Source: Corynebacterium lizhenjunii (GTDB lineage Bacteria; Actinomycetota; Actinomycetes; Mycobacteriales; Mycobacteriaceae). From it: 64,000 nt of DNA. The stretch lies in the NCBI RefSeq assembly GCF_011038655.2, contig NZ_CP064954.1, positions 496,001-560,000 of the forward strand. Reading direction: 5' to 3'. The notes below the pieces were generated by a model. The model did no database searches, had not been told where the DNA came from, and worked only from the letters and a program-made list of their open reading frames with translations. Positions within the stretch are counted from its first letter, which is position 1, and each line of letters begins with the position of its first letter. Below, in pieces: positions 47,216 to 58,737 of the stretch. The translations under genes were made by a program, and so were the position numbers.

Positions 47216-47323
47216 CCTCCCGAGCCTAGGGGGATAGTTGGGGATAATCAATTCCCTAATAGGGGGTAAAAAGACTACAGTTGTTAGCTACATTATCCAG
47301 CCGAAGAGCCGCGGTTTAGCTAA

Positions 47324-48853
<1,530 letters not shown>

Positions 48854-48872
48854 GAACCGCGAAGGACTCCAC

Positions 48873-50000
48873 ATGCGTGACTATGTAGAGATTGGCGTGG
48901 GCCGCGAGGCCCGCCGCACCTATGATTTGGACCAGATTTCCTTGGTCCCCACCCGCCGGACGCGTACGTCGAAGGACGTAGATACTAGCTGGAGTATCGA
49001 CGCCTACACCTTCGATATTCCGTTGGTGTCCCACCCTACTGATGCCCTGGCCACGCCCGAGTTCGCCATTGAGATGGGTAAGCAAGGTGGGCTGGGTGTG
49101 CTCAACGCGGAAGGCCTACTGGGCCGCCACGCGGACTTGGATGGCGCGTTGGCGCAGGTCAGCGAGAACCCGCAGGACTTGTCCACGCTGCAGGAGCTGC
49201 ATGCAGCAGAGATTAACCATGAGTTGCTGGCGGAGCGCATTGCCCAGGTCCGTGACTCTGGTGTGACGGTGGCGGTGCGGGTCTCCCCGCAGCGCGCCCG
49301 TGAACTCGCACCGGTGGTGGTCAAGGCCGGTGCGGAGATTTTGTTCATCCAGGGCACCCTGATTTCGGCGGAGCACGTCCAAACGGGTGGGGAACCGCTA
49401 AACCTCAAGGAGTTCATAGGTTCGCTGGACATCCCGGTCATTGCTGGTGGCGTGGCGGATTACACTACGGCGCTGCACTTGATGCGTGCGGGTGCGGCCG
49501 GCATCATCGTGGGCTCTGGGGTCAATACCAACGCGGAGACCGTGGGGATTGATGTGCCCATGGCCACCACTATTGCGGATGTGGCAGCTGCGCGTCGCGA
49601 CTATCTGGATGAGACCGGCGGGCGTTATGTGCACGTGCTGGCAGATGGCGGCGTGGAGACCTCCGGGGACATTGCCAAGGCCATTGCGTGCGGTGCCGAT
49701 GGCGTGGTCCTCGGCTCTGTGCTGGGGCGCGCGGCGGAAGCTGGTGGTAAGGGCTGGTACTGGCCGTCTACCGCAGGTCACCCCCGTTTCCCGCGTGGTA
49801 TCATTGAGTCTGTCGATGCCCCCAATTTCGCCCCGCTTGCCGATTCCCCCGCTCCCTCCCTCGCCGTTGTCCTCCACGGTCCCTCCAATCAGCCTTTTGG
49901 CGAGTTGAATTTGGTGGGTGGCCTGCGCCGGGCGATGGCCAAGTGTGGCTACACCGATTTGAAGTCCTTCCAGAAGGTTGGCCTGGCGGTGCGCGCTTAA
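48873..50000 (+). CDS. guaB3: IMP dehydrogenase-family protein GuaB3
   Basis: The 375-residue paralogue starts MRDYVEIGVGREARRTYDL and keeps the TIM barrel (IAGGVADYTTALHL, then ADGGVETSGDIAKAIACG) but has no CBS domains. The loop that holds the catalytic Cys in GuaB reads VGSGVNTNAET here, so IMPDH activity is unlikely. The family is typical of actinobacteria and cyanobacteria; GMP reductase activity has been reported for some relatives. It starts 19 bp after guaB. Confidence 0.93.
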   Translation: MRDYVEIGVGREARRTYDLDQISLVPTRRTRTSKDVDTSWSIDAYTFDIPLVSHPTDALATPEFAIEMGKQGGLGVLNAEGLLGRHADLDGALAQVSENPQDLSTLQELHAAEINHELLAERIAQVRDSGVTVAVRVSPQRARELAPVVVKAGAEILFIQGTLISAEHVQTGGEPLNLKEFIGSLDIPVIAGGVADYTTALHLMRAGAAGIIVGSGVNTNAETVGIDVPMATTIADVAAARRDYLDETGGRYVHVLADGGVETSGDIAKAIACGADGVVLGSVLGRAAEAGGKGWYWPSTAGHPRFPRGIIESVDAPNFAPLADSPAPSLAVVLHGPSNQPFGELNLVGGLRRAMAKCGYTDLKSFQKVGLAVRA

Positions 50001-50037
50001 GACTGCGCGCTGTGCGGGGTGGGCTAGACTGTAGCGC

Positions 50038-51594
50038 GTGACTACATCTAATCCTCGCCCCGTCCTGGTGGTGGATTTTGGTGCTCAGTATGCGCAGCTG
50101 ATTGCGCGGCGCGTGCGTGAGGCCAATATCTACTCCGAGGTCGTGCCAAATTCCGCGTCAGTTGAAGAGATTAAGGCTAAGCAGCCGGTTGCGCTAATTC
50201 TTTCCGGCGGGCCATCGTCTGTGTATGAGGACGGTGCCCCGGCGTTGAAACCGGAGCTACTGGAGCTGGGGATTCCGGTCTTCGGCATTTGCTACGGCTT
50301 CCAGGCTATGAACCACGCGTTGGGGGGCACGGTGGCCTCCACTGGAGAGCGCGAGTACGGCCGCACGGACCTACAGGTCACTGGCGGTGTGTTGCACGCC
50401 GGCCTGGAGGAAACCCATAAGGTATGGATGTCCCACGGGGATGCCGTGGCGCAGGCCCCGGAGGGCTTTGAGGTTACCGCTACCTCGGCTGGCGCGCCGG
50501 TGGCGGCGTTTGAGTGTCTGTCCAAGCGTATGGCGGGTGTGCAGTACCACCCGGAGGTGCTGCATTCGCCGCACGGCCAGGAGGTGCTCACGCGCTTCCT
50601 CACCGAGGTCGCTGGCCTGGAACAGAACTGGACCGCAGATAACATCGCGGAGCAGTTGATTGCGCAGGTGCGCGAGCAGATCGGGGAAGACGGCCGCGCC
50701 ATTTGTGGCCTGTCCGGTGGTGTGGATTCCGCCGTGGCGGCCGCGCTGGTGCAGCGCGCGATTGGGGATCGCCTGACGTGCGTCTTCGTGGATCATGGGC
50801 TGTTGCGCGCGGGCGAGCGCGAGCAGGTGGAGAAGGACTTCGTGGCCTCGACTGGCGCGAAGCTGATTACGGCCGATGAGCGTGAGGCTTTCTTGTCCAA
50901 GTTGGCTGGGGTCACGGACCCGGAGGCCAAGCGTAAGGCGATTGGTGCGGAGTTCATCCGCTCTTTTGAGCGCGCCGTGGATCAGGCCTTGGATGGCGAG
51001 GACACCGCGTTTTTGGTCCAGGGCACCTTGTACCCGGATGTGGTGGAGTCCGGAGGCGGCGATGGCACCGCGAATATCAAGTCCCACCACAACGTTGGCG
51101 GTTTGCCGGATGACGTGGAGTTTGAGCTGGTAGAGCCGCTGCGCTTGCTGTTTAAGGATGAGGTCCGCGCGGTCGGCCGGGAGCTGGGGCTGCCGGAGGA
51201 GATCGTGGCGCGCCAGCCTTTCCCGGGCCCGGGCCTGGGCATCCGCATTATCGGTGAGGTCACCGCGGAGCGGCTGGAGATCCTGCGCGAAGCCGATCTG
51301 ATTGCCCGCACGGAGCTGACCAACGCCGGTTTGGATGCAGAGATTTGGCAGTGCCCGGTGGTGCTGCTGGCAGACGTGCGCTCTGTGGGCGTGCAGGGCG
51401 ATGGCCGCACCTACGGCCACCCGATTGTGCTGCGTCCGGTGTCTTCTGAGGACGCCATGACCGCCGACTGGACCCGCATCCCGTATGAGGTGCTGGAGAA
51501 GATCTCCACGCGCATCACCAACGAAGTCAAGGACGTCAACCGGGTGGTCTTGGACGTGACATCCAAGCCGCCGGGAACCATCGAGTGGGAGTAA
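50038..51594 (+). CDS. guaA: GMP synthase (glutamine-hydrolysing)
   Basis: Converts XMP to GMP. The 518-residue enzyme has the class I glutaminase domain with C85 in GICYGFQAM, the PP-loop [13 protein letters not shown] and the dimerisation domain ending [10 protein letters not shown]. The GTG start lies 7 nt after TAGACT (50025-50030), suggesting its own leaderless promoter as well as read-through from guaB3. Confidence 0.96.
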   Translation: MTTSNPRPVLVVDFGAQYAQLIARRVREANIYSEVVPNSASVEEIKAKQPVALILSGGPSSVYEDGAPALKPELLELGIPVFGICYGFQAMNHALGGTVASTGEREYGRTDLQVTGGVLHAGLEETHKVWMSHGDAVAQAPEGFEVTATSAGAPVAAFECLSKRMAGVQYHPEVLHSPHGQEVLTRFLTEVAGLEQNWTADNIAEQLIAQVREQIGEDGRAICGLSGGVDSAVAAALVQRAIGDRLTCVFVDHGLLRAGEREQVEKDFVASTGAKLITADEREAFLSKLAGVTDPEAKRKAIGAEFIRSFERAVDQALDGEDTAFLVQGTLYPDVVESGGGDGTANIKSHHNVGGLPDDVEFELVEPLRLLFKDEVRAVGRELGLPEEIVARQPFPGPGLGIRIIGEVTAERLEILREADLIARTELTNAGLDAEIWQCPVVLLADVRSVGVQGDGRTYGHPIVLRPVSSEDAMTADWTRIPYEVLEKISTRITNEVKDVNRVVLDVTSKPPGTIEWE

Positions 51595-51607
51595 GCCCCT
51601 CCGGGTA

Positions 51608-51642
51608 CCTCAGGCGCACGCCCGAAGCCAGGGCGCCTGAGG
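51608..51642 (+). terminator. Hairpin after guaA
   Basis: CCTCAGGCGC (51608-51617) pairs with GCGCCTGAGG (51633-51642) around a 15-nt loop. A related CGCCCGAAGCC unit is repeated just downstream. No T-run follows, so it may act only as an mRNA 3'-end barrier. Confidence 0.5.
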
Positions 51643-51689
51643 CGCGCGCCCGAAGCCGGGCGTCCGCGGCCGTACCCTGCGCGCGGCGG

Positions 51690-52766
51690 CTAGTCGCGGA
51701 AAACCTGCCCGCCCAGCTCGATGCTGGTGGCGTGGGCGGGGTTGAGCAGCTGAGGCATCGGGAAGCTGAGGTGGCAAACGTGCTCATCGCAGGCGGCAGC
51801 AGGAGAAGCCGCCGTAACCGTCTCGCCGCCCAGATGCACGCGCGCGGGGCCAAGGCTGTTTAAGTACTCGTCCACGCTGTGCCCCTCCGGCACGCCCTGC
51901 ACCTCGACGTTGAGGGCAATCGGCGACAGCGACATCGCCGCGACATTCCCAGCCGGGTTAAACGGACGCGAGGCATCTTCGTAGTTCAGCGCGAAGTTGA
52001 GTGTCCACTTGCCGGGGGCAATTGTCTGCGGGTGGGCATCCGGCGCGGCGTCTTGGCCCGGGAGGGCTTGCAAATCTTTGAGCGTGACGTGGAGATTTTT
52101 GCCAATGAGCTCATCGCCGCTGAGCATGAGCTTCTCCACGTATTGGATAGATGGCTCAGTGGGGTCCGCATCAAAGAAATAGGAGCTGCCCGCGTAGCTC
52201 GCCGGCGTGCCGCCGCGGGCCGAGATCGTGGCGTCCGCAAACCCCGCTCCCAGCAGGCCACCGGCGGTAGGCGGCAGGTCTAGCGGGCGGCCATCAGTGC
52301 GCTCGATGCTATAGACCACGGCGATATTGTGGGCATCGCCAAGCACTTGCTCCGCGCGCACGCGCACGCCCTGGTCCTCGGCCACAGCACCAATCGGCCT
52401 GCCGATGCGCTCCACAATCTCCGTATCCGCCGCCGTTCCAAACAGGTCCTGCACCAGGTCCAGGTTGAGGTTGCCGGCGGCCACGGCGCTGAGCCCGCCG
52501 CCTGCGAGCATTGCCGCCGCGATGGCAGCCGCGACGTGGCGCCGTCCCCGGCCCGTGCTTGCCGATGCCGCCCCCGGCCCGGCCGCACTGCCTCGTGCTG
52601 TACTCAGCCCCGCCGTGTCGGCGTCGCCTGTGCTTGGCCTGGCCGTGTCTGCCGATGCCGCCACCAGCCGCTCCACCAGCGCCTGCCGCTGCGGCAGGGG
52701 CACGTGCTGGGAATCGAGCTCGGCGCGCAAATCTTCGCGAAAGCGGGTGTCAAAGTCGGTGTTCAT
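51690..52766 (-). CDS. Probable anti-sigma factor (DUF4179-like, membrane-anchored)
   Basis: The 358-residue protein has an N-terminal cytosolic part (about 1-75), one TM helix at about 78-98 and a ~250-residue extracytoplasmic beta-rich domain resembling DUF4179, common in anti-sigma partners. It overlaps the ECF sigma gene by 4 bases (ATGA), which makes the sigma/anti-sigma pairing likely. The linker before the TM helix contains an exact 13-bp word (52557-52569, ASAS). Confidence 0.72.
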   Translation of the reverse strand: MNTDFDTRFREDLRAELDSQHVPLPQRQALVERLVAASADTARPSTGDADTAGLSTARGSAAGPGAASASTGRGRRHVAAAIAAAMLAGGGLSAVAAGNLNLDLVQDLFGTAADTEIVERIGRPIGAVAEDQGVRVRAEQVLGDAHNIAVVYSIERTDGRPLDLPPTAGGLLGAGFADATISARGGTPASYAGSSYFFDADPTEPSIQYVEKLMLSGDELIGKNLHVTLKDLQALPGQDAAPDAHPQTIAPGKWTLNFALNYEDASRPFNPAGNVAAMSLSPIALNVEVQGVPEGHSVDEYLNSLGPARVHLGGETVTAASPAAACDEHVCHLSFPMPQLLNPAHATSIELGGQVFRD

Positions 52767-53353
52767 GGGCGTGCTCCATTCTGGGTGAGGGTGTTCTTCA
52801 ATGCCCGCCGGGCGCGGTGCAGGTGCTGGTAGACGGCGTCGCGCGATGCCCCGGTGAGCTCGGCGATTTCTGCGGCGTCATAGCCTTCGTAGTAGTACAA
52901 GTACACAGCCAGCCGTTGGGCGTGGGGCAGTTGCGCCACCGCTTCGGTAACGGGCCCGGCGCTCGCTCCCGGCTCGGAGTAGGACTCGCCGTAAGAGCCG
53001 GAGCCGGCGCTAGCCCCCGGCTCGGGGTAGGGCCCGCCGTAAGCTCTCGCGTAAGGGCTGGAGCCGGTGGCGGGGAGGGCATCGGCAAGCAGGGCATCGG
53101 CAGGCTGAGTGTCGGCGCGTAGACGGTGCGCGGCACTGCGCAGTACGTCCCTGCAGGCGTTGATGGCTACGCGCAACACCCATGCTTTCTCATGCTCCGG
53201 GCTGTCAAAGGGGCCGTGCGTGAGCAGTTTGAGCAGGACTTCTTGGGTGATGTCCTCGGCGTCGTGGGGGTTGCGCAGATATGTCATGCATAAGCGCAGC
53301 AGCGTGTCGGAATAGGTATCGACCGCGCGGCGCGCTGCAATGCGTCTGTCCAT
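52763..53353 (-). CDS. ECF-family RNA polymerase sigma factor with repetitive interdomain linker
   Basis: The 196-residue protein has sigma-2 (LRNPHDAEDITQEVLLKLL, then AWVLRVAINACRDVLRS) and sigma-4 (AVYLYYYEGYDAAEIAELTG, then RDAVYQHLHRARRAL). Between them is a ~65-residue Ala/Gly/Ser/Pro/Tyr-rich linker with near-repeats (EPGASAG twice), far longer than usual. The DNA for the linker contains two adjacent copies of the 13-bp word, one exact (53079-53091) and one with a single mismatch (53094-53106). AAGGAG precedes the ATG. Confidence 0.88.
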   Translation of the reverse strand: MDRRIAARRAVDTYSDTLLRLCMTYLRNPHDAEDITQEVLLKLLTHGPFDSPEHEKAWVLRVAINACRDVLRSAAHRLRADTQPADALLADALPATGSSPYARAYGGPYPEPGASAGSGSYGESYSEPGASAGPVTEAVAQLPHAQRLAVYLYYYEGYDAAEIAELTGASRDAVYQHLHRARRALKNTLTQNGARP

Positions 53354-53522
53354 TGTGTCTCCTTCGCTCTCACCATTAATACGGTCGAGCGGCCGAGAAT
53401 CTGACACCGGGCACCGAGAGGCGGACCAGCGGGCCCGCTCAGGCGTGGCATAGGGGGTGCGGTGGCAGGCCAGCGGGCCCGCGCACCCCCTCGGGCCGAC
53501 CAGGGCCCGCGCGCGGGCCGGC

Positions 53523-54815
53523 CTATTCGTGGCGCAGGGCTTCGATGGGATCCAGCTTGGCCGCGCGGTTGGCGGGGTAGAAGCCGAAGAACAGGCCAAT
53601 GGCCAGGGAGAACAGCAGCGATACCAGCACGGCGGAGAGTGGCGGGAAGACGAAGGCGCCCATGAGGTTGGCGCCCACCATGCCGGCGATAGACCCCAGC
53701 ACAACGCCAATGAGCCCGCCAATCAGACAGACGATAATCGCCTCGATGACGAACTGGACGCGGATGTCACGCCGGCGCGCGCCCAGGGCTTTGCGCACGC
53801 CAATTTCGCGGGTGCGTTCAGTGACGGTGATGAGCATAATGTTCATCACGCCAATGCCGCCGACTAGCAGCGAGATGCCGCCAATGGCCGCGATGACCAT
53901 ACTCATCACGGTCACCATTTTGTTGAAGCTGGCCAGGTCCTCGCTGAAGTCGGAGACCTTGGCGCGGTAGTCCTCATCGTTGGCGTAGAGCGCGTCGACG
54001 ACTTGCTGCAGGTGGTGGCCCACGGCCTCTTTGTCCTGGCCTGCGGCGGCGCGCACGCTGATGTTGCTAAACGCCTCCCCGGCAAGTGGGCGTTCGGAGA
54101 TGTCGGCCTCTAGGGGGTAAGGCACCAGGGCGTAGTTGTTGGGGGCGCCGCCAAACAGCGCGGAGGTATCCGGCGGTGAGTACACGCCCACCACGTTGAG
54201 GCTCAGCAGCTTGCCGTCGCTGCTTTCAAAGTCCAGGGATTGGCCGATGGCACTGGCAAAGTCCGCACCGTAAAGCGCGGTGGCCAGCTCGTTGGAGATG
54301 ACCGCCACGGTGCGGGCAGAAGCAATGTCTTCTTCGCTCAAGGAGCGTCCGGCCTCGATGCGGTACTGGGAGGACGTGATGTAGTCCGGGTTGGTGGGCT
54401 GGATGCTGCCTTCGGTGTCGGTGGTGTCATCGACGGACAGGGTGCCGGGGTAGGTGGCGTATTCGCCCACGATCAGCGAGGAGATTTCTTCCCCCATGGC
54501 GCTGCGGATGCTGGCCAGCATGTCTTCGGTGAGGTAGGCGTCTGCTGGGGCGCCTTCGCCGCCGCCGAAGGGGTTGGCGTCGGTGGAGATGTCTGGTTCG
54601 CCGGGTTCGGGGCGCTCCTCCACAGCGACGGTGAAGTTATTGGCGCCGAACTTATCCAGGTCGTTGGTGAACTGCGTTTTGAGTGCTGCGCCCAGGGTCA
54701 AGATGGCGATCACGGCGGCGATGCCGATGATAACGCCCAGCAGGGTCAGCGCGGAGCGCATCTTGTTGGCCCGCAGGCTGCGCAGGGCAATGAGGACGGA
54801 TTCGCTTACGCTCAT
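53523..54815 (-). CDS. MacB-type ABC transporter permease
   Basis: The 430-residue protein has an N-terminal TM helix (LLGVIIGIAAVIAILTLGAA), a large periplasmic MacB-PCD domain and three C-terminal helices with the family motif TERTREIGVRKALGA. It probably exports a peptide, lipid or drug together with the ATPase and adaptor upstream. The ATG overlaps the ATPase stop by 4 bases. Confidence 0.9.
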   Translation of the reverse strand: MSVSESVLIALRSLRANKMRSALTLLGVIIGIAAVIAILTLGAALKTQFTNDLDKFGANNFTVAVEERPEPGEPDISTDANPFGGGEGAPADAYLTEDMLASIRSAMGEEISSLIVGEYATYPGTLSVDDTTDTEGSIQPTNPDYITSSQYRIEAGRSLSEEDIASARTVAVISNELATALYGADFASAIGQSLDFESSDGKLLSLNVVGVYSPPDTSALFGGAPNNYALVPYPLEADISERPLAGEAFSNISVRAAAGQDKEAVGHHLQQVVDALYANDEDYRAKVSDFSEDLASFNKMVTVMSMVIAAIGGISLLVGGIGVMNIMLITVTERTREIGVRKALGARRRDIRVQFVIEAIIVCLIGGLIGVVLGSIAGMVGANLMGAFVFPPLSAVLVSLLFSLAIGLFFGFYPANRAAKLDPIEALRHE

Positions 54816-55480
54816 TGCAGCCTCCCGTCGATCATGGTTACGGTCCGGCTGGTTTCTGCCGCCAGCTCGGGGTTGTGGGTAATAAAGATGATGGTCTTGC
54901 CCAGTTCTCGGTTGAGCTGGTGGAACAGGTCCATGACCATGCGCCCGGTGTGGGAGTCCAGTGCGCCGGTGGGCTCGTCGGCTAAAAGGATGTCTGGGTC
55001 ATTGGCCAGGGCGCGCGCGATGGCCACGCGCTGTTTCTGGCCGCCGGAGAGTTCATTGGGGGCGTGGTGCATGCGGTCGGTCATGTCCACCATCTCCAGG
55101 AGTTCTTTGGCGCGGGTGGTGCGTTGCCTTTTGGAGACCCCGGCGTAGCCCATGGGCATTTCCACATTGGACAGCGCAGACATGCGCCCGATGAGGTTGA
55201 AGTTCTGGAACACGAAGCCAATTTTTTGGGCGCGGAAGGTGGCCAGCGCGTTGTCGGAAATGCTGAGCACGTCCACGCCGTCGAGGTGGTAGCTGCCGGC
55301 GGTGGGGTGGTCCAGCAGCCCGATAATGTTCATCAGGGTCGATTTACCGGACCCGGATTGCCCCACGATGGAGACAAACTCCCCGGCTTCGACGCTCAGG
55401 TCGCACCCCGGCAGTACGGTAATTTCGCTGTCTTTGCCCTCGTTGAAGCGGCGGACTATGCCGCGCATGTCAATGAGCAT
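54812..55480 (-). CDS. MacB/LolD-type ABC transporter ATPase
   Basis: The 222-residue ATPase has Walker A GQSGSGKST, Q-loop FVFQNFNLI, signature LSGGQKQRVAIARAL and Walker B ILLADEPTGALD. It is the middle gene of the adaptor-ATPase-permease operon, with a one-base overlap with the adaptor gene. Confidence 0.94.
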   Translation of the reverse strand: MLIDMRGIVRRFNEGKDSEITVLPGCDLSVEAGEFVSIVGQSGSGKSTLMNIIGLLDHPTAGSYHLDGVDVLSISDNALATFRAQKIGFVFQNFNLIGRMSALSNVEMPMGYAGVSKRQRTTRAKELLEMVDMTDRMHHAPNELSGGQKQRVAIARALANDPDILLADEPTGALDSHTGRMVMDLFHQLNRELGKTIIFITHNPELAAETSRTVTMIDGRLQ

Positions 55481-57186
55481 TAGGCTTGGCCCTTGCTTGC
55501 CGATGCCCCGGCTGCCCCACCCTCGCCAGTGGTTCCAGCGTCCTTGGTAACAGCGTTCTTGGCTGTGGCGCCAGTTGCGGCGGCAGCGTCCCCGTCGCTG
55601 CCGCCGCCGGCCGCACCGCCGTCGCCGAGGACCTGCACCGGCTGGCCGACGAGGTCTAGGTGGGTCTCCGCCTGGGAGATGATGGCGTCGCCCTTGCTCA
55701 GGCCCTTGTCGATGGCCGCGTTGAGCGAAGACTCCGTGCCCACGGTAACTTCTTGGCGCTCGACCACGCCGTCGCGTACGCGCAGCACATAGGATTTCTC
55801 GCCCTCATGTATAACGGCGGACAGGGGGACGCTCAGAACGCCTGTGCGCTCATCAGTAATGATCTTGACCTTGGCGGTAGAGCCCAGACGCAGGCCCTCG
55901 CGGGAGCCTTCCACCTGGATTTCTACCGGGAACTCCGCAGAGTTGCGGGCAGAACCGGACTCGCTGCCTGCGGCCTCGGACTTGGCGGCCTCGCTGGTAG
56001 GCGAGATGAAGGTGACTTTGCCGCGGAAGGTCTTTCCCGGGGCGCTGGGCGAGGTGAAGGTGACTTTGTCGCCGATGCTGATGTCGGAGATGTCTGCCTC
56101 CTTGACCTTGACGCGCACGCGCAAGACGGAGTCATCGGTCACGGTCAGCAAGGCGCCTTGGGCTGGCTGGCCGGTGGTGGCATTGACGGCGGTGACGACG
56201 CCAGCCAAGGGGGTGCGCACGGCGGCATCGGAAAGCTGAAGTTGCAGGGACTTGGTGGCGATCTCCGCACTGGCCCCGGCAGAGGCAGCACCCTTGAGGG
56301 CGTGGTCAACGGCCTGGGAGCGGGTGTCGATCTGGTGCTGCACGGCCATCTCAGCGGCTTGCAGGCCTAGTTCGGCTTCGGAGACCCCGCGGTAGGCGGT
56401 GGCGGCGGCGCGGGCGTGGCGGGCGGCCTCGGCGTCGTGGGCTTCGAGTTGGCGGGCCAGGGATTCTTCGGCCTCGGTGAGGTGGCGGCGGGCGTCAACG
56501 ACCTTGTCATCGGCCTCGGTCAAGTTGATCAGCGAACCCACCACGGAAGGCCCATCTGCCTCCGGGGAGGCGTTTTGGCTCAGCGCCGTCAAGCTGGCCT
56601 GGATGGCACTGTTGTGCGCGGTGCTCAGCGCGGAGCGGGCTTCTTTGACTGCGGTGCGGGCTTGGGCGACCTCGGGGGAGTCCGGGCCGTCGTCGCGCTG
56701 GTGGACGGCGTCATCGTAGGCACTGCGCGCCTGGTCCACGGCCGCCTTGGCGGAGTTGATTTCCGGGTTCAGCCCGCCGGCCACGCTGTCTTGCAGCTGG
56801 GACAGTTGCAGCTGGGCGGATTCAATGTTGTTGTACGCCTGCTGTTGCTCCACTGCTTGGGTGGCGCGCTGGGTGTCGAGCTCGCGCTGGGTAGCGGTGG
56901 TGTCGATAGTCGCCAGCAGTTGCTGGGCCTCCACGCGGTCGCCGACTTTGGCATCCAGGGACTGCACGGGCCCGGTCAGGGTGGTGCTCAGCGCTACTTC
57001 GCGCTGGCCAGCCACGGTGCCGGAGGCGGAGATTTCCGTGGACAAGTCCGCGGGGGCAACGTGGGTGATGTCCGCGGCAGTGAGGATGGCCTCGGAGCTG
57101 TTGTGCGTGAGGGCGAACACCCCGCCAGCACCGGCGAGGGCCAGCACGCCGAGTCCGGCGGCAACCGCAATGGTCTTCTTCGACAT
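55480..57186 (-). CDS. HlyD/MacA-type periplasmic adaptor protein
   Basis: The 568-residue protein has an N-terminal anchor (AVAAGLGVLALAGAGGVFAL), a lipoyl/barrel-sandwich half (GPVQSLDAKVGDRVEAQQLL), a long coiled-coil hairpin (about 100-290) and the second lipoyl half with beta-barrel domain (LAGVVTAVNATTGQPAQGA). The tail is Gly/Ala/Thr-rich and ends in an exact 13-bp word (55495-55507, ASAS) only a few codons from the stop. It is first in the MacAB-like operon. Confidence 0.88.
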   Translation of the reverse strand: MSKKTIAVAAGLGVLALAGAGGVFALTHNSSEAILTAADITHVAPADLSTEISASGTVAGQREVALSTTLTGPVQSLDAKVGDRVEAQQLLATIDTTATQRELDTQRATQAVEQQQAYNNIESAQLQLSQLQDSVAGGLNPEINSAKAAVDQARSAYDDAVHQRDDGPDSPEVAQARTAVKEARSALSTAHNSAIQASLTALSQNASPEADGPSVVGSLINLTEADDKVVDARRHLTEAEESLARQLEAHDAEAARHARAAATAYRGVSEAELGLQAAEMAVQHQIDTRSQAVDHALKGAASAGASAEIATKSLQLQLSDAAVRTPLAGVVTAVNATTGQPAQGALLTVTDDSVLRVRVKVKEADISDISIGDKVTFTSPSAPGKTFRGKVTFISPTSEAAKSEAAGSESGSARNSAEFPVEIQVEGSREGLRLGSTAKVKIITDERTGVLSVPLSAVIHEGEKSYVLRVRDGVVERQEVTVGTESSLNAAIDKGLSKGDAIISQAETHLDLVGQPVQVLGDGGAAGGGSDGDAAAATGATAKNAVTKDAGTTGEGGAAGASASKGQA

Positions 57187-57360
57187 AGACTAGAAATCCT
57201 TATAGATGCAATTGTTTGTTTAATGGCAATGGATGCAGGTTACTTCACCCCCGCCGCTGGGCCCAGCCCTGACGGGGGAGTCTTAGCAACTTCTCACCAT
57301 TACTGCAGTCTGCGGGGGTGGCGCGGGGCCCTATTTAGGGGGACTGTTGAGGAAGTCTGT

Positions 57361-58623
57361 TTAGGGACGCTTCACCTCGATGGAGCCAATTTTGGTGCGC
57401 ACGTTAATGTCTAGCAGCGGTTCGGCTGCGCTAGAGGTGATGCTGCCGCCTTCGCCGCAGTTGCGGCTACCGATCCGCGTGGTGCACTCCAGCCGGTAGG
57501 GCAGCTCGCGCGGCAAGGTCAGCTCCACCGAGCCCACGTTCACGCTGATGTCTATCGCCACCGGCTGGCCGGGTGTGCCGCGTTGGGCGGCCAGCGCGCG
57601 CAGCTCCTCAGCGTTGTTCAACTTGGACAGGTCGAGCTCAATGCTGCCCGTGTTCAGGGCGTATTCGCTGCGCAAGGCTGCGGCATTCTCAGGTGCTTCC
57701 ACTATTTCGCCAATGCCCTTGTTTTCCGGGCCGGCGACCCCAACAAAAACCGTCAGCGCAATGACGGTGAGGGCAATGGCAATGATTCCGGACGCCCGCG
57801 AGCCGGACTTCTTGCCCCGTGCTTTGCTTGCCGATGCCCCCGGCCCAGCCCCAGCCGTGCTGCCGGCTTTGCCACTGGCGGCGCCATCGAGCTTGTCACT
57901 GGCGGCGCTATCTACGCCGCCAGTGTCCGGCAGGTCCCACAGGTCTGGGGCGACCCCTAGCGGATCCCACTGCGGCGGGGCCTGACGCCCCGGCGGGAAG
58001 GGATAGCCAGGCACGGGGGTAAAGGCTGAGAAGTCGAGGTCATCGGAGTTGCTGGGGGCATCGGCAGACTGAGCAGACTGAGCAGACTGGGCAGGGGCGG
58101 CCAGCAAGCCTGCGGGCGGGTGCGGCTGGCGCTGGTGCAGCAGGTACCACCCGCCCAGCCACAGGGCGGTGGCCAGCAGGGGGCTGAGGCTAAAGCCTTC
58201 GCCAATCAGGGGGCCCATCCCGGCAACGGCCAGGAAGAAGAAGATCAGACCGATGGCCAAGCCTGCCTCGTTCTCGGGGCCATCGCGGCGTCCCAGAAGA
58301 TCGTCGATGGGCGCGGAGGCCTTGCCGTAGCGCGGCATACACATCCAGGCCAGCAGGTAGGCGGCGACACCGGTTCCCATCATCAGCGTGGTGACAACGA
58401 AGATGATGCGAATGAACGTGGGGTCCACGCGGTAGCGCGCGCCAATGCCCTCGCACACCCCGGCCAGGCGGGCAGAGGAGCCCTGGGAAGACGGGATGCG
58501 CGGCGGGCGGGTGGCCCACATGGCGCGCAGAGTGGCGCCGAAGGTATCAGCTGCGGCAGGGTCTTGCGGCGCGGACCCGCCGGGTTCTTGGGGCGCAGAT
58601 TCGTGCGGAGAAGAGTTGCTCAT
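57361..58623 (-). CDS. PspC-domain membrane protein, EsrI-like
   Basis: The 420-residue protein has a Pro/Ala-rich N-terminus, a PspC domain (SARLAGVCEGIGARYRVDP plus a TM helix), further TM helices, a Pro/Ala/Ser-rich linker and a C-terminal extracytoplasmic beta domain like that of LiaF (VGSVELTLPRELPYRL). Divergent orientation to a PspC-histidine kinase and response regulator, near guaA and a MacAB system, matches C. glutamicum EsrI of the EsrISR envelope-stress system. The ATG at 58623 lies 7 nt after AATACT. An exact 13-bp word (57826-57838) sits in the linker. Confidence 0.8.
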   Translation of the reverse strand: MSNSSPHESAPQEPGGSAPQDPAAADTFGATLRAMWATRPPRIPSSQGSSARLAGVCEGIGARYRVDPTFIRIIFVVTTLMMGTGVAAYLLAWMCMPRYGKASAPIDDLLGRRDGPENEAGLAIGLIFFFLAVAGMGPLIGEGFSLSPLLATALWLGGWYLLHQRQPHPPAGLLAAPAQSAQSAQSADAPSNSDDLDFSAFTPVPGYPFPPGRQAPPQWDPLGVAPDLWDLPDTGGVDSAASDKLDGAASGKAGSTAGAGPGASASKARGKKSGSRASGIIAIALTVIALTVFVGVAGPENKGIGEIVEAPENAAALRSEYALNTGSIELDLSKLNNAEELRALAAQRGTPGQPVAIDISVNVGSVELTLPRELPYRLECTTRIGSRNCGEGGSITSSAAEPLLDINVRTKIGSIEVKRP

Positions 58624-58737
58624 GACTTTTAGTATTGGCGCGTGCCTGGGCAAAAGCTATAGGGGAACGCCCTGATTTTCACAGATCAGGGTAATCCCCG
58701 ATCTGCGTGCGGGGGCGGGCGTGCCACTATGGAATGC
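58624..58737. promoter_or_regulatory. Divergent esrI/esrS-like control region with operator-like dyads
   Basis: It contains the minus-strand -10 AATACT (58636-58631) and the plus-strand -10 CACTAT (58725-58730), each 7 nt from its ATG. Between them lie GATCAGGG-TAAT-CCCCGATC (58684-58703) and an overlapping CCTGAT-N8-ATCAGG (58671-58690). These dyads are candidates for the response-regulator site. Confidence 0.65.
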
